Assembly (NCBI GenBank): GCA_029204225.1
Contig: MU835551.1
Coordinates: 1 to 38,176, forward strand
Reading direction: 5' to 3'
DNA length: 38,176 bases
Source: Diphasiastrum complanatum
Taxonomy: Eukaryota > Streptophyta > Lycopodiopsida > Lycopodiales > Lycopodiaceae
Below the pieces are notes generated by a model. It had not been told where the DNA came from. It did not search any database and worked only from the letters and a program-made list of their open reading frames with translations. A program made the position numbers and the translations under genes. Position 1 is the stretch's first letter; each line of letters opens with the position of its first letter. Positions 21,096 to 31,199 of the stretch are shown piece by piece.

Positions 21096-21777
21096 AAGCA
21101 TCCATTTTCATTGTCTTGTCATAAAGAGTATTAAACATCATAGATCTTAAAGATAAGCAACAAGTCAATCCATGTCTACTAATACTTTCCAAAAAGTACT
21201 CAAAAATGGTAGACTCTCCAATGCTCACCATTCTTGCAAGATGCACACTTGAATGGACAATTTTCATGCAATATGATGACTCGGCCTTTGTCATTGAGGA
21301 ACTCCTTGGAACTCTCATGCTTTGAGGCTGATCCTTGAGATCTTCCTCCTTTTGATGCTCCTCCTCAATGCAAGCAAGATCACACTTTGCCAAGATCTCC
21401 TCCTTTGCCAAGCTCATTTCTTCAAAAGCAACACTAGCTTCCAACTTAAACAATCTTCCATGTTTAAATCCCTTTGCAATGCAAACATCATTCTTCAAGA
21501 TGAAACAAAGACCATGCTTAAAGTGGACATCCAAACCACTTTCTAAGAGTAGACCAACACTAAGCATATTCTTGGTGATTGATGGTACATGAAGGACATT
21601 TTTTATATCCATGTATTTTGTGGATTCTAGACACAAAGAGATGGTGCCAACACCATCTATCCTACACTCTTCATCATTTGCAGTAAAGAAAAACTTTTTA
21701 GCATCATTGAATGAGTGTAAAATTGAGAAAAAGTCCTTTTCACAAGACATGTGGGAGTTAGCCCCATTGTTGATCCA
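21070..21777 (-). pseudogene. Copia D protease with lost catalytic Asp
   Basis: The aspartic protease site normally read as WWIDSG is here stop-WINNG: TGA at 21780-21778 replaces the first Trp, and AAC at 21771-21769 replaces the catalytic Asp. GANSHMS follows. Downstream, the 226-codon frame has VLHVPSITKNMLSVGLLLESG and GLCFILKNDVCIAKG...GRLFKLEAS, the usual link between protease and integrase. The copia pattern ends after that, with an acidic stretch (EEEHQKEEDLKD) and no HxxxxH-CxxC or DDE motif. The enzyme would be inactive. Confidence 0.8.
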
Positions 21778-22692
21778 TCAATTGTCTCTTGAATTGCTAT
21801 TTCTTGTTGGTGAGGATGTAGATGCCATCAAGAATACATCTACTTTTTCCTCCTCCTCCTCCTTTGCAAGGTTTCCTTGTTTGTCCTCCTCCACTTGTGC
21901 TCTTAGCCTCTTGTAGCATTCAGATGCATAATGCCCCTTCTTTTCACAAAAGAAGCATTCCTGCTTTGACTTGTCCTTTGAGCTAGATGCATCATCCTCT
22001 TCTTTGGCCTCCTTTGGATGCTTCTTCTTTCCATTGGTCTTCTTTTTGCCCTTGAATGAGAAATTGGCTTTCTCATCACCATCCTGCAAAGACAAGAAAC
22101 TCATCCTAGATTTTGCATGGAGCATCCTACACTCTTCAGCCACTAATACACTGTGAAGTTTTTCTATAGTTGGCAAAGTGTCTTGGATGGCAAAACTTTG
22201 GACCAAATTTGCAAAGTCATCTCCCAGACCATTAAGAACAATTTGTACAAGCTCTCCATCATGAATCTTCTCTCCAATGGAAGCCAACTCCCTATTTAGA
22301 GACTTGATTATGAGTACATAATGTTGTGCACTCTCCTCACTTCTTTTCATGCTTTGTAAAATCTGATTTCTAAGCATAAGAATCCTCAAAGTGTTACTAG
22401 ATTCATAGATTTATTTTAAAGACTCCCAAGCCTCTTTAGCACTTTTACATGATGATACTTCCCTCAAAAGATCATTGCTCACATTCATTTTCACACAATG
22501 AAGTGCTAGCTTAGATCTCTTTTTGTATCTCACTAATTCTTATGCACCTAGAGGTTCATCTTCATCCTTAATTAGAAAGTCATAAAGGTCTTGGAGCACC
22601 AAAAGTGACTCCATCCTAACCTTCCAAATAGCATAATCTGTAGAATTCAATCTCTCACTAGCTTCTAGAAGGTATGCTCCAGCAGATCTCAT
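21778..22692 (-). pseudogene. gag: Copia D gag
   Basis: The ATG at 22692-22690 starts a copia gag with ERLNSTDYAIWKVRMESLL. The frame has a TAA near 22541 and another near 22408, then runs open from 22389 to 21778. Conserved blocks are LRILMLRNQILQSMK, VQIVLNGLGDDFANLVQSFA and, after a Lys-rich linker, the knuckle CX2CX4HX4C (CFFCEKKGHYASEC, 21957-21916). In the family this protein forms the particle shell and binds RNA through the knuckle. Apart from the two stops it is well preserved. Confidence 0.85.
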
Positions 22693-23154
22693 CTTACTAG
22701 TGACTTCTACAAACAAGAAATAGATTTGAGTGACTTGAAACTCACAAAGGTCTCACACTTGCAATGTTTCACTCAAATTTGATTTCTAATCCAAACAATG
22801 GACTTATAGTCACAGTTTTATCACTCCCTCACAAAGCTGGAATGAAGATAAGATGAAGTGAAAACTACTTTCAAACAAATCTTGCCAAGAAATGGATTTG
22901 ATTGTCTTTAGAAACTCACTAAGGTCTATCTCTTGTAGTGTTTCACTCAAATTAGATTTCTAATCCAACAAATGGACTTATAATCTTAGTTCTAGCACTC
23001 TCTCACAAAGTTAGAATGCAAATTAGATGAGATTCTATCAATGACATATCAAATCCTATCAATTTTGGCTATTTTTGGACAAAAAACATGACTAAATCTC
23101 CCTCACAATGTCAATGATTTTTACAAGTTTTATGGATCATTAATCACTCTTGTA

Positions 23155-23170
23155 CTTGGATCTGATACCA
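23155..23170 (-). other. Primer binding site of copia D
   Basis: Minus-strand TGGTATCAGATCCAAG directly follows the LTR end AATCAACA. It has 10-11 matching bases to the plant initiator tRNA-Met PBS. Confidence 0.8.
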
Positions 23171-24027
23171 TGTTGATTTTCTGAAAAAAGGACAAAGATT
23201 GATTGTACAAATCAATCTACAACAGTTATTGATTGCTAAATCCAAAGATCTATCAAGATCTATAGGCTAGATCTTGATCTAGAAACAATGCACTATGATT
23301 TTAGCAAGAGCAATGGATCTAATGATCAAAAACACACAAGGGCGGCCTCACACGTGTGGAAGACAGTCACTGTATAGACTGCAACCTGAGAGCAAAGTAT
23401 ATATGCATACAAGATTATTCCAATCATCAAAACACAATTCTAATGAGTGAATCACAAGAAAATTGCTAGATTGCCAATGTCTCATCAACTTTCTATCGAA
23501 TCGATCGATCTCTTTATAGATTAAGTACATCCACGAGCTGAGTACTGTCCAGCAGGCCTTCACATGTGTGAAGAGTGACTAGTCATCTAGATCCACCAAT
23601 AGTAGCCAAATATGCTCATTATCCAAAGTTGACTTATCACACTAGCTAGAAACCAAAAGCTAGTCTTCACAAAAATAGGGATATTTCCTATAAAATAGTA
23701 TCTAGTAGAATATCTAAATATTATCCTCTATAACCTGATCCACATGTGTGAACAACAACTTAACATGTGGGAGCATTTACTCATTCACATGGAAGTGTAA
23801 GCTAATTACATGGAAATTGGTCAAAGTGACTTTTTCTTAGATTTTAGCCACAAATCAAGTTCACACTTGTGTAGATTGAACCAAAATGAATCTAATTATT
23901 TACAAGTATATTTTGTACATCCTTTCACACGTGGAAATATGATCCACATGTGATACTATTATGAACATACATATCATAATTGATCAATTTGATCAAGTTG
24001 GAAGTGACAAATTCAACAACTCTCACA
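23171..24027 (-). repeat. 5' LTR of copia D
   Basis: Minus-strand LTR of 857 bp, TGTGAGAGTTGTTGAATT to AAAATCAACA, bounded by the PBS. It contains six CACRTGTG-type palindromes or variants: 23349, 23561, 23741, 23872, 23926 and 23945. Confidence 0.85.
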
Positions 24028-24367
24028 TGATGTCCGCTGGAACATAACAGCCTTGGAAGCCGTCCATACTACCTATGAGGACTTCCAGGTTAATTTTTTT
24101 GATGACTCTACTCTCTGCACTATGCACTCCACCTGCAAAGAGAGGGCTTGTTCCTCAATGAAGGAGGAGAAAACAGTCCAAGCCCACCACGCCTTCCCAA
24201 GAAAGGGTAGTAATCAACCGAAGCTAGTCACCATGGCCCCCTCCTATCTCTCGTGTTGTGGTTAGACCATCAATCTAGTATGCCCAGCATTGCTCTCCTC
24301 CCACCACCCCTAAATACTCCATTGGTTCCATCTCCATTCCTTCTATTCTAACCCCCCATGATGAGGA
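24028..24367 (+). other. Short open stretch between copia D and copia E
   Basis: A frame is open from the copia D LTR edge (24029) to a TAG at 24263-24265, 79 codons, with the only early start an alternative codon at 24053. It encodes RWNITALEAVHTTYEDFQV and later a Cys/His/Lys-rich part. It is less AT-rich than its surroundings and may be a remnant of an exon or element interrupted by copia D. The family is not recognised. 24266-24367 shows nothing. Confidence 0.3.
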
Positions 24368-24628
24368 TGTTAGAAATCAATGATAAACCTCATTGTTACA
24401 CTTCTTAGTTACTGTTTACGATGTACTTATTACTAGCTGCAACTAAATATTGGCTAGTCTAGTAGTCTACTCCTAGGTTCTCCCTCTCTATCAGGGTTCA
24501 GGGTTTATATGTACATTTTACATTTAGTATGTGGTAGTGTGATCGATTGATAGTGCGTGTTCTTCTTTCGGCTTCTTTGGTGATTGCTTATGGTGAATGC
24601 TTGATGTTGCATATCTGATTGTTGACAT
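24368..24628 (+). repeat. 5' LTR of copia E
   Basis: 261 bp, TGTTAGAAATC to TGTTGACA, followed by the PBS. This is short for an autonomous copia LTR. It matches the 3' LTR closely. It has TTTATAT near 24507 but no strong TATA box. Confidence 0.95.
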
Positions 24629-24641
24629 GGTATCAAAGCAG
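24629..24641 (+). other. Primer binding site of copia E
   Basis: TGGTATCAAAGCA directly after the LTR. It differs at one base from the initiator tRNA-Met PBS TGGTATCAGAGC. Confidence 0.85.
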
Positions 24642-24813
24642 CAATAGTCCCGCGTGCCTGATCAGTGGATACAGCTTGTCACAGGCTCTGCAACGAAGTG
24701 AGAAAGTCCTTCACGGGAGGTGAAAGCTTGGAGAGATAAAAACGGCTCAAAGAAATCCTTCTTTGGTGTATTTTGCAGGTTTGGAGCTCAGAATCATCAG
24801 TGGGAAACGAAGA

Positions 24814-25016
24814 CACAGTCCCGAAGGCATCAGAAAGGCCAAGGCAGCATCAAATAAGTTGAAAATCTGTTGAGTGGGGAGATTTTTACAATACTTCCTA
24901 GTTGTTGTGAAAAGCACAGTCCCAAAGGCATCCAAAAGGCCAGGACAGCATCAAACAGATTGAAAATCTGTTGAGTGGGAGAGATTCTTACAATACTTCC
25001 TAGTTGTTGTGGAAAG
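24814..25016 (+). repeat. Tandem duplication, 2 x ~101 bp, in copia E leader
   Basis: CACAGTCCCRAAGGCATC starts at 24814 and again at 24915. Both copies run through AAAATCTGTTGAGTGG to CTTCCTAGTTGTTGTG with few differences. It lies in the untranslated leader between PBS and gag. Confidence 0.85.
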
Positions 25017-25273
25017 TGCTATTTGTGTGAGAGGTTTGCCAAGAAATCTCTCATTTGTCTGTTTGGAGTACCACAAATCACACTAGATAGTATCTAGTAC
25101 TGTCATTCAGAGTTAGAAAGCTTCATACTTTTCACATTACTGATATCTGTCTGTTTGAACGATCACTCATTTTGAAATCTAAGCAAAGAGGAGGCGGCAT
25201 AGTCGCCGTACCGAAGTAGGGAATCTAGAATATTTCCTTTGAAAGTTCCTATATTCTCTTTTTTATATCCATA

Positions 25274-25513
25274 CCAATATCGGATCCAAGCGTGCTAGCT
25301 AAAGAGAAACCCGAGAAGTCGTACATCCGCGCTCCAGTCCGATATTATCTGTACCGATATCGGATCCAAGCGCACGAGCTAAAGAAAATTTTGAGTAGTT
25401 GTACATCCGCGTTCCAGTCTGATATTGCATGCTCCAATATCGGATCCACGCGCACAAGTTCAAGAAGATCCTGAGCAGCCGTACTTCCGTGCTCCATTCC
25501 AATATCAGGTGTA
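25274..25513 (+). repeat. Three 80-bp tandem repeats in copia E leader
   Basis: Units start at 25274, 25354 and 25434, exactly 80 bp apart, each beginning CCRATATCGGATCCA and ending in CCGATATT-type sequence. Within each unit the two ends are partly complementary (CCGATATT...ATATCGG), so units could pair with one another. Identity is high but not complete. They lie immediately upstream of gag. Confidence 0.9.
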
Positions 25514-25578
25514 TAACCAGAAAAATATATAGTTTTGTGGTGTGATAAATTACTTGATCTGGACTCATCTGTTCAGTA

Positions 25579-26610
25579 ACGGCAACTCTAAGCGAGAGTG
25601 TCCTCAATGAGTCAAGCAAATTGGAAGGAGCCGGCAACTACGCAGTTTGGAAATTCAAACTGAAAAACATTTTGATGGAAAAGGAGCTATGGGAGATCGT
25701 GATAGGCGAAGAGGCAAGGCCAGTGATTGAAGAAGATCAGCGGACATTTGACTAGAGAAAACGGAAAGCACAAAATGTCATCAACTTATCAATTAGAGAT
25801 GCAATTACTCCCTACATTTCAGATTCAAAAGGACCAAAAGAAGCATGGGATATGTTGAAGGCATTGTTTGAGACCACAAACACATCTCGAGTGCTATTCC
25901 CTGAAGACTAAACTGCACACATTGCGGATGGATGATGGTGCAACTATTGCTGATCAACTACTGAAGATCAAAGAGATTCGTGACCAATTAATAGCAGTTG
26001 GAGAGCGAGTACAAGATCGTGAGATCGTGCAGTTGACATTGAATAGTTTGAGTGAGTCACATCAAATGTTTGTCACGGGAAAATCTTCTAACCTATGAAG
26101 AGTTAGGTGGATTGCTTTTGAAGACAACATCAAGAGAACTTGAGTCATTGCAACAGGGGATTTGATCAAGCTCTTGCAATGAGAGAACGTGTTGGCAGAT
26201 TTGGTCGTGGAAGACACCAATCAAGAGGTGGAAACTCATATCATGGATCGTTCCAACAATTTCAAGAACAATCCAATGATGGCCCAAATTGAAAAAATTG
26301 GAATCAAGGTCGAGGTCAAGGATGCGGCTATTCCAAGCAAAATAAACCTGTAAATTGTAGGTATTGCAACAAACCTGGCCATTGGGAGCGTGAATGCTTC
26401 AAGAAATAGAAGGAGATAGAACAAAGAAAAGACAAATGGCAAGCGGGCAATTATGCTGATCAACATCAATTTGATGATGATTATTATGAAGACAATTATG
26501 CTGATCAACATCAATACGATGATGATCAATATGAAGATGATACAGATAAGAGTTCAAACTTGTTCATTACAGCATTAATGACAAGTGATGAAGCCAAGAA
26601 AACCTAGTAC
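25579..26610 (+). pseudogene. gag: Copia E gag
   Basis: The probable start codon is changed to ACG (25579-25581). It is followed by ATLSESVLNESSKLEGAGNY and AVWKFKLKNILMEKELWEI, the N-terminal copia gag region. Lesions are TAG at 25753, frameshifts near 25890, 26080 and 26158, and stops before and after the knuckle. The UBN2-type block includes LRMDDGATIADQLLKIKEIR. An Arg/Gly-rich linker (GRFGRGRHQSRGG) precedes the CX2CX4HX4C knuckle (CRYCNKPGHWEREC, 26356-26397). After it a 45-nt unit encoding NYADQHQ(F/Y)DDDxYED is tandemly repeated twice, a short acidic insertion. In the family this is the capsid protein. Confidence 0.9.
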
Positions 26611-26921
26611 TTTGATAGTGGTGCATCCAAGCACATGACTTCAAGGAAAGAGTGGTTTTAGAACTCAAGGAAACTCACAACGGTGATGAAGTTGGACAAG
26701 CCGATGGCAAATTGCTATTTGTTAAAGGAATTGGAGTGGTACCAGTGAAGTTAGCCAGCGGGAAGATAAAGCGGATAAGCAATGTGCAATATGTACCTGG
26801 CTTAGCTAACAATCTACTATTTGTTGGGACGATGGCTGATCAACAACTCAAGGTTGAGTTTGATAGTGACAGATGTCTTGTCAAAGACATCAAGAATCAC
26901 TACAAAGTGATTGCTACTTGA
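26611..26921 (+). pseudogene. Copia E protease
   Basis: YFDSGASKHMTSRKEWF carries the aspartic protease catalytic DSG, preceded by a TAG at 26607-26609. A frame change occurs after the motif: the TAG after TGGTTT (26659-26661) closes one frame and the other continues at 26652. That part includes LASGKIKRISNVQYVPGLANNLLFVGTM, the usual C-terminal half of copia protease. It ends at a TGA at 26919-26921. The enzyme would cut the Gag-Pol polyprotein; it is disrupted here. Confidence 0.85.
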
Positions 26922-27804
26922 GCTAGAGTCAACGGAAATCGACTCTACAAATTGAATGCGAGATCTTTTGCTCAAGCTATGGTAAGCACGGTTGATAGTT
27001 GAAGTGATCTTTGGCATCAACGATTCGGTCATATTAGTGCTTAAAGTTTATAGATTCTCAAAAGAGGTAATCTAGTTATAAGATTGCTTGATATTTCTTT
27101 TGAAGGAAAAATTTGTGAAGGTTGCATTTTCGAAAAAAAACACAGAGAGAGGTTTCCCAAAAGTGGAGCAAAGAGAGCCAGTGACATCCTATCTTGTCCA
27201 CAGTGATCTATGTGGACCTATGCAGACTAGATCTTTTAGTGGCTACTATTACTTTATCACCTTCATTGATGATTATAGCAGATGCATTTGGATTTAATTC
27301 ATAAGCAAAAAATCAGATGCTTTTGCTAAATTCAGGGAATTCAAGGCATTAGTTGAAAAGCAAACAGGATGTTGCATCAAAACTTTGAGATCTGATGGAG
27401 GTGGTGAGTATTTATTGACAAAATTTAATGATTTCTGCAAAGATCAAGGGATCAAGAGGCAGACTACAACACCTTATTCACCACATCAAAATGGAGTTGC
27501 AGAACGAAAGAACAGATCTATTGTTGAGATGGCCAGGGCGATGCTCAAAAGCACGGGTCTGCCAAACACCTTTTGGAAAGAAGCTTGTAGCACAGCTATG
27601 CACATCCTGAATTGGTGTCCTACAAAATCTGTGGAAGGTAAGACACCTCATGAAGTTGTTACTGGAAAGAAACCTAATATTTCTCATTTGAGAGTATTTG
27701 GTTGTGATGCTTATGCTCATATTCCTGATGAGAAACGAAGGAAATTGGATGCAAAAGCTATCAAGTGTATTTTCCTTGGATATGATGAGAAGGCCAAGGC
27801 ATAA
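26922..27804 (+). pseudogene. Copia E integrase
   Basis: The zinc-binding pre-integrase motif is visible as WHQRFGH (H-x4-H) and CEGC (CxxC), with stops between them. A frameshift near 27135 in an A-run follows. The rve core then gives YLVHSDLCGPM (Asp 27205-27207), TLRSDGGGEY (Asp 27394-27396) and PHQNGVAERKNRS (Glu 27502-27504), with 35 residues between the last Asp and the Glu, the D,D35E rule. A TAA at 27295 breaks the core. The C-terminal part has the copia GKxPxHVFG-like HEVVTGKKPNISHLRVFGCD. It ends at a stop at 27802-27804. Integrase inserts the cDNA into the genome; all catalytic residues persist but the frame is broken. Confidence 0.92.
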
Positions 27805-27807
27805 AAG

Positions 27808-28753
27808 ATGTATGACACAAATGCACAGAAGCTTGTAATTTCTAGGGATGCTACATTTGACGAGATGGGCCGAGGTGAACAATCTGAAATAATCACTGAA
27901 CCTTTTGATGAGGGAGCGAAAGTACAGGTCAAGAAGGAAGTGGATTTTGATATAGAAAATCCATTGGACAAAGGCAAGCCTGATGCTGAAATTCCCAAGA
28001 GAGTACCTAAATGGTACTTATCAGTCACAGATGGTGCAAAGAAGAGAGATACTCCCGAATCTAGTGAGCAGGGAGAGCTTAGAACATCAAGTAGAAATCA
28101 AAAACCTCCTGCAAGATTAGAGATGAATCTAGCCCTAATGGGTTCTGTGCTCAAGGCTCAAGAACCAAAAACTTTTAATAAAGCAAAGGAGCAGGAGGTG
28201 TGGCGTGAAGCTATGGAAACAGAAATGGAAGCTATATCAAAAAATAGGACTTGGAACTTGGTTGAGCTACCTGATGGTAAGACGCCTATCACTTGCAAAT
28301 GGATATACAAGATCAAATATGGAACTGATGGGCAACTCAACAAATACAAAGCATGGTTGGTTGCGAGAGGATTCGAGTACCAGGAAGGTATTGATTATGA
28401 GGAAACCTTCACACCCGTAGCTAAGATGGTAACTATACATTCTGTCATTGCTATTTATGCTTTCTATGGTTGGAAGATCCAACAAATGGATGCTAAATCT
28501 GCTTTTCTTAATGGAGTGCTGGATGAAGAGGTGTACTTAGTACAACCTCAAGGATTTATTGAACCAGGGAGAGAGCACCTTGTTTGTAAGCTCAACAAAG
28601 CTATTTATGGATTGAAGCAAGCACCACGGGCGTGGTACTCTTGCATTGATGAACACTTTAAGCGAAGGGGAATGGTAGAGTGATGCTGATCCTAATCTTT
28701 ACATTCTAAGGCAAGATCCAGATATAGTGTTCATTGTGTTGTACGTGGATGAT
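27808..28753 (+). pseudogene. pol: Copia E reverse transcriptase
   Basis: A 291-codon open frame (27808-28683) covers the acidic linker and then RT: WNLVELPDGKTPITCKWIYK, VARGFEYQEGIDYEETFTPV, IQQMDAKSAFLNG (first catalytic Asp), LNKAIYGLKQAPRAWY. A frameshift near 28670 moves the frame to DADPNLYILRQDPD, then the catalytic box YVDD at 28742-28753. One base is missing directly after YVDD, giving a TGA. Thus all catalytic residues remain in the DNA but the ORF is split in three. The sequence is typical of Ty1/copia, where RT follows integrase. Confidence 0.95.
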
Positions 28754-29667
28754 TGATTATTACAAGAAGTAATGAGAGCTTAATTGATGAAATCAAATCA
28801 GATCTTTCCAATGCTTTTGACATGAGCGATCTAGGATTGATGCACTATTGTCTTGGCATTGAAGTATGGCAAAAGGAAAACATGGTCTTTCTTACACAGA
28901 GCAAATATGCACGAGATTTGCTTTATAAGTTCAATATGCAGGATTGTAAGCCTTTGAGTACACCTATGGATGTCAACACGAAGCTTACTGCATATGATGA
29001 ATCTGAGAAAGTGGATGCTTATTTGTATAGACAGCTGGTGGGTAGTTTGATTTATTTGACACACACACAACTTGATATTTCTTATGCTGTTGGTGTTGTT
29101 AGTCAATTTATGCAAGATCCTAGTCAAACACACTGGAAGTCTGCTAAACGTATTCTCAGATACATTCGAGGGACATTGAATTTTGGTTTGAAGTATGATC
29201 AGCCTGAAGTGCCAATATTGATAGGATATATAGATGCTGATTGGGCAGGTAATATTGATGACAGAAGGTCTACCAGTGGTCATACATTCAGTTATGGTAT
29301 AGCTGCAGTTTCATGGAGTAGCAAAAGGCAACCTACAGTAGCCTTGTCCTCGACGGAAGCTGAATATCGAGCACTCAGCAATGCTGCACAAGAAGCGGTA
29401 TGGTTACAAAGATTGCTTGTGGATTTAGGTCAACCACAGGTGGATGCAACTACTATATCTTGTGACAATCAAATATGCATTCACCTTGCCAAAAATCCAG
29501 TTTTACATGCTCGAACCAAGCACATCCAAATACATTATCATCTTGTTCGAGAGAAAATTCTTGATGGAGCCATTGATCTTGTTTTCTGTAAATCTGAAGA
29601 TCAAGTAGCAGATATTTTTACTAAGTCATTAGGTAGATGTAAATTTGAAAGTTTTGTACTCTACTAG
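28754..29667 (+). pseudogene. Copia E RT thumb and RNase H
   Basis: The frame open at 28753-29667 (304 codons) continues from just after the YVDD box: SDLSNAFDMSDLGLMHYCLG, STPMDVNTKL, QLVGSLIYLTHTQLDISYAV. RNase H carries its catalytic residues in YIDADWAG, LSSTEAEYRALS and SCDNQICIHLAKNP, then HARTKHIQIHYHLVREK and DQVADIFTKSL. This is the intact 3' end of a copia pol and ends with a TAG at 29665-29667. It removes the RNA template during cDNA synthesis. This is the best preserved coding block in the window. Confidence 0.95.
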
Positions 29668-29690
29668 GAATAGAAGAATTAATTTTATCA

Positions 29691-29701
29691 TTGAGGGAGA
29701 G
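29691..29701 (+). other. Polypurine tract of copia E
   Basis: TTGAGGGAGAG immediately before the 3' LTR start TGTTAG. It primes plus-strand synthesis. Confidence 0.85.
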
Positions 29702-29946
29702 TGTTAGAAATCAATGATAAACTTCATTGTTACACTTCCTAGTTACTATTTACGATGTACTTTATTACTAGCTATAACTAGCCGTTGGCTAGCCTAGTAG
29801 TCTACTCCTAGGTTCTCCCTCTCTATCAAGGTTCAGGGTTTATATGTACATTTTATATTCAGTATGTTGCAGTGTGATAGATTGATAGTGCTTCTTTGGT
29901 GATTGCTTATGGTGAATGCTTGATGTTGCATATCTGATTATTGACA
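29702..29946 (+). repeat. 3' LTR of copia E
   Basis: 245 bp, TGTTAGAAATC to TATTGACA. It lacks about 17 bp (around GTGTTCTTCTTTCGG) that are present in the 5' LTR. Confidence 0.95.
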
Positions 29947-30079
29947 TCTCGCACCTCACAATCTCTCTCTACAATACACAGAAGACAAAAATCACAAAAG
30001 AGCGGCAAATCTAACAGTAAACCTCCGTAATCTAACCCACAAAATCTGAGTTTTTGGTGAAAATGAGAGCGTAGGAGAG

Positions 30080-30137
<58 letters not shown>

Positions 30138-30192
30138 AGAAGAGAATGCGAGAAGAATAAGGAAGCTATGCGACGAGGCGAGTGTGTGGTGC
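29947..30192 (-). other. Leader of minus-strand gypsy element F
   Basis: Sequence just downstream (minus sense) of the tRNA-Asp-type PBS: CT-rich, then AAAACTCAGATTTTGTGGG, interrupted by copia E at 29946. No gag is visible beyond. Contains a pure (GA)n array at 30084-30134. Confidence 0.5.
30084..30134. repeat. (GA)n microsatellite, 51 bp
   Basis: Uninterrupted GA dinucleotide run, followed by AGAAGAAGAG. Confidence 0.95.
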
Positions 30193-30210
30193 TCCTCGAC
30201 AACGGCGCCA
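30193..30210 (-). other. Primer binding site, tRNA-Asp type (gypsy F)
   Basis: Minus-strand TGGCGCCGTTGTCGAGGA matches 16 of 18 bases of the site complementary to the 3' end of plant tRNA-Asp, used by Athila/Tat-like Ty3/gypsy elements. It is separated by one base from the LTR end ACACAACA. Confidence 0.7.
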
Positions 30211-30318
30211 CTGTTGTGTCGTCAATATAGTATAGATGTCTGAACGCTGGGACCGGCAACCTCGCCTTCACTTGCATAGCATGAAGAGAGAAGGAGAGGA
30301 GAGAGAAGAGAGAGAGAG

Positions 30319-30321
<3 letters not shown>

Positions 30322-30396
<75 letters not shown>
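30322..30396. repeat. (GA)n microsatellite, 75 bp
   Basis: Uninterrupted GA run inside the U5 part of the gypsy F LTR. Confidence 0.95.
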
Positions 30397-30399
<3 letters not shown>

Positions 30400-30458
30400 C
30401 CTAGGTTGAGAAAGACTTTGGGGGCTCAAGCGCCTACCCAAAGCTATTCGATACCAAC

Positions 30459-30600
<142 letters not shown>

Positions 30601-31199
30601 AACATGAGACCAACAGAGCTTTATTTAGAAGAATATGGAAGATACAATACAAAGAAAATGGCTCTCTCTTCTAGATTTCAGAGGTGAGCCTCCTTCACTC
30701 TGATTGGCCACCTCATTGGGGCAAGGATTCTAATCCAAGCCTTTCAAAGAAACACAACTTAAACCTAATGGTTCTAAGAAAGCACAAGACAAGTCACATG
30801 AATCATGTGAGTCTTACTTTGTGCAACTTAGATTCCTTGTTTTTAAACTTGACTTTGTGAACTTGGGCCTCAAACTTATTTATTTACACCTAGGGCCCAA
30901 GTCACTAGAACACAACTTAATCTATTTAACTAGTGTGCTCATTGGGCTGGGCTTATACACGCAGGAAGCCAGTGCCTCACACTTATTGCTCTACTGTACC
31001 GTGGAAGGGCCCACTTAGTAAGACTTGGCCAATAGTAGTTTTAGTGGTGGAACCCACTAATTTATTATCGTACAAGAAATACCCACAATAGCAACCAATG
31101 CTGATCTGCAAAGGAAACAAACCCAAATAGGCTACATAATAAATGTCATGCTACTTCACAAAACAAAAATAAAATGATTCAAAACAGATACTTACTTGA

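Larger units (their letters stand above)
20546..24027 (-). mobile_element. Ty1/copia retrotransposon D, 5' part (minus)
   Basis: On the minus strand: 5' LTR (24027 to 23171), PBS, leader, gag with zinc knuckle, protease and pre-integrase region, then a ~550-bp segment shared with 5240-5793. Integrase core, RT, RNase H and the 3' LTR are absent. This family differs from copia A/C in gag sequence but shares the TGTGAGAG LTR start. Confidence 0.85.
24368..29946 (+). mobile_element. Complete but decayed Ty1/copia retrotransposon E
   Basis: 5579 bp with two LTRs, Met PBS, tandem-repeat leader, gag, protease, integrase, RT, RNase H and polypurine tract, in the Ty1/copia order (integrase before RT). 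By hand count the LTRs differ at about 17 positions over some 244 aligned bases, plus a ~17-bp length difference, so insertion is not recent. Flanking five-base sequences (GAGGA left, TCTCG right) do not form a target site duplication. The element is inactivated by the lesions given under its genes. Confidence 0.95.

Noticed and set aside
30187-30234. Plus-strand reading VVLLDNGATVVS, looking like an actin-related protein N-terminus
   Set aside because: On the minus strand the same bases are a tRNA-Asp primer site next to an LTR end, which explains them better.
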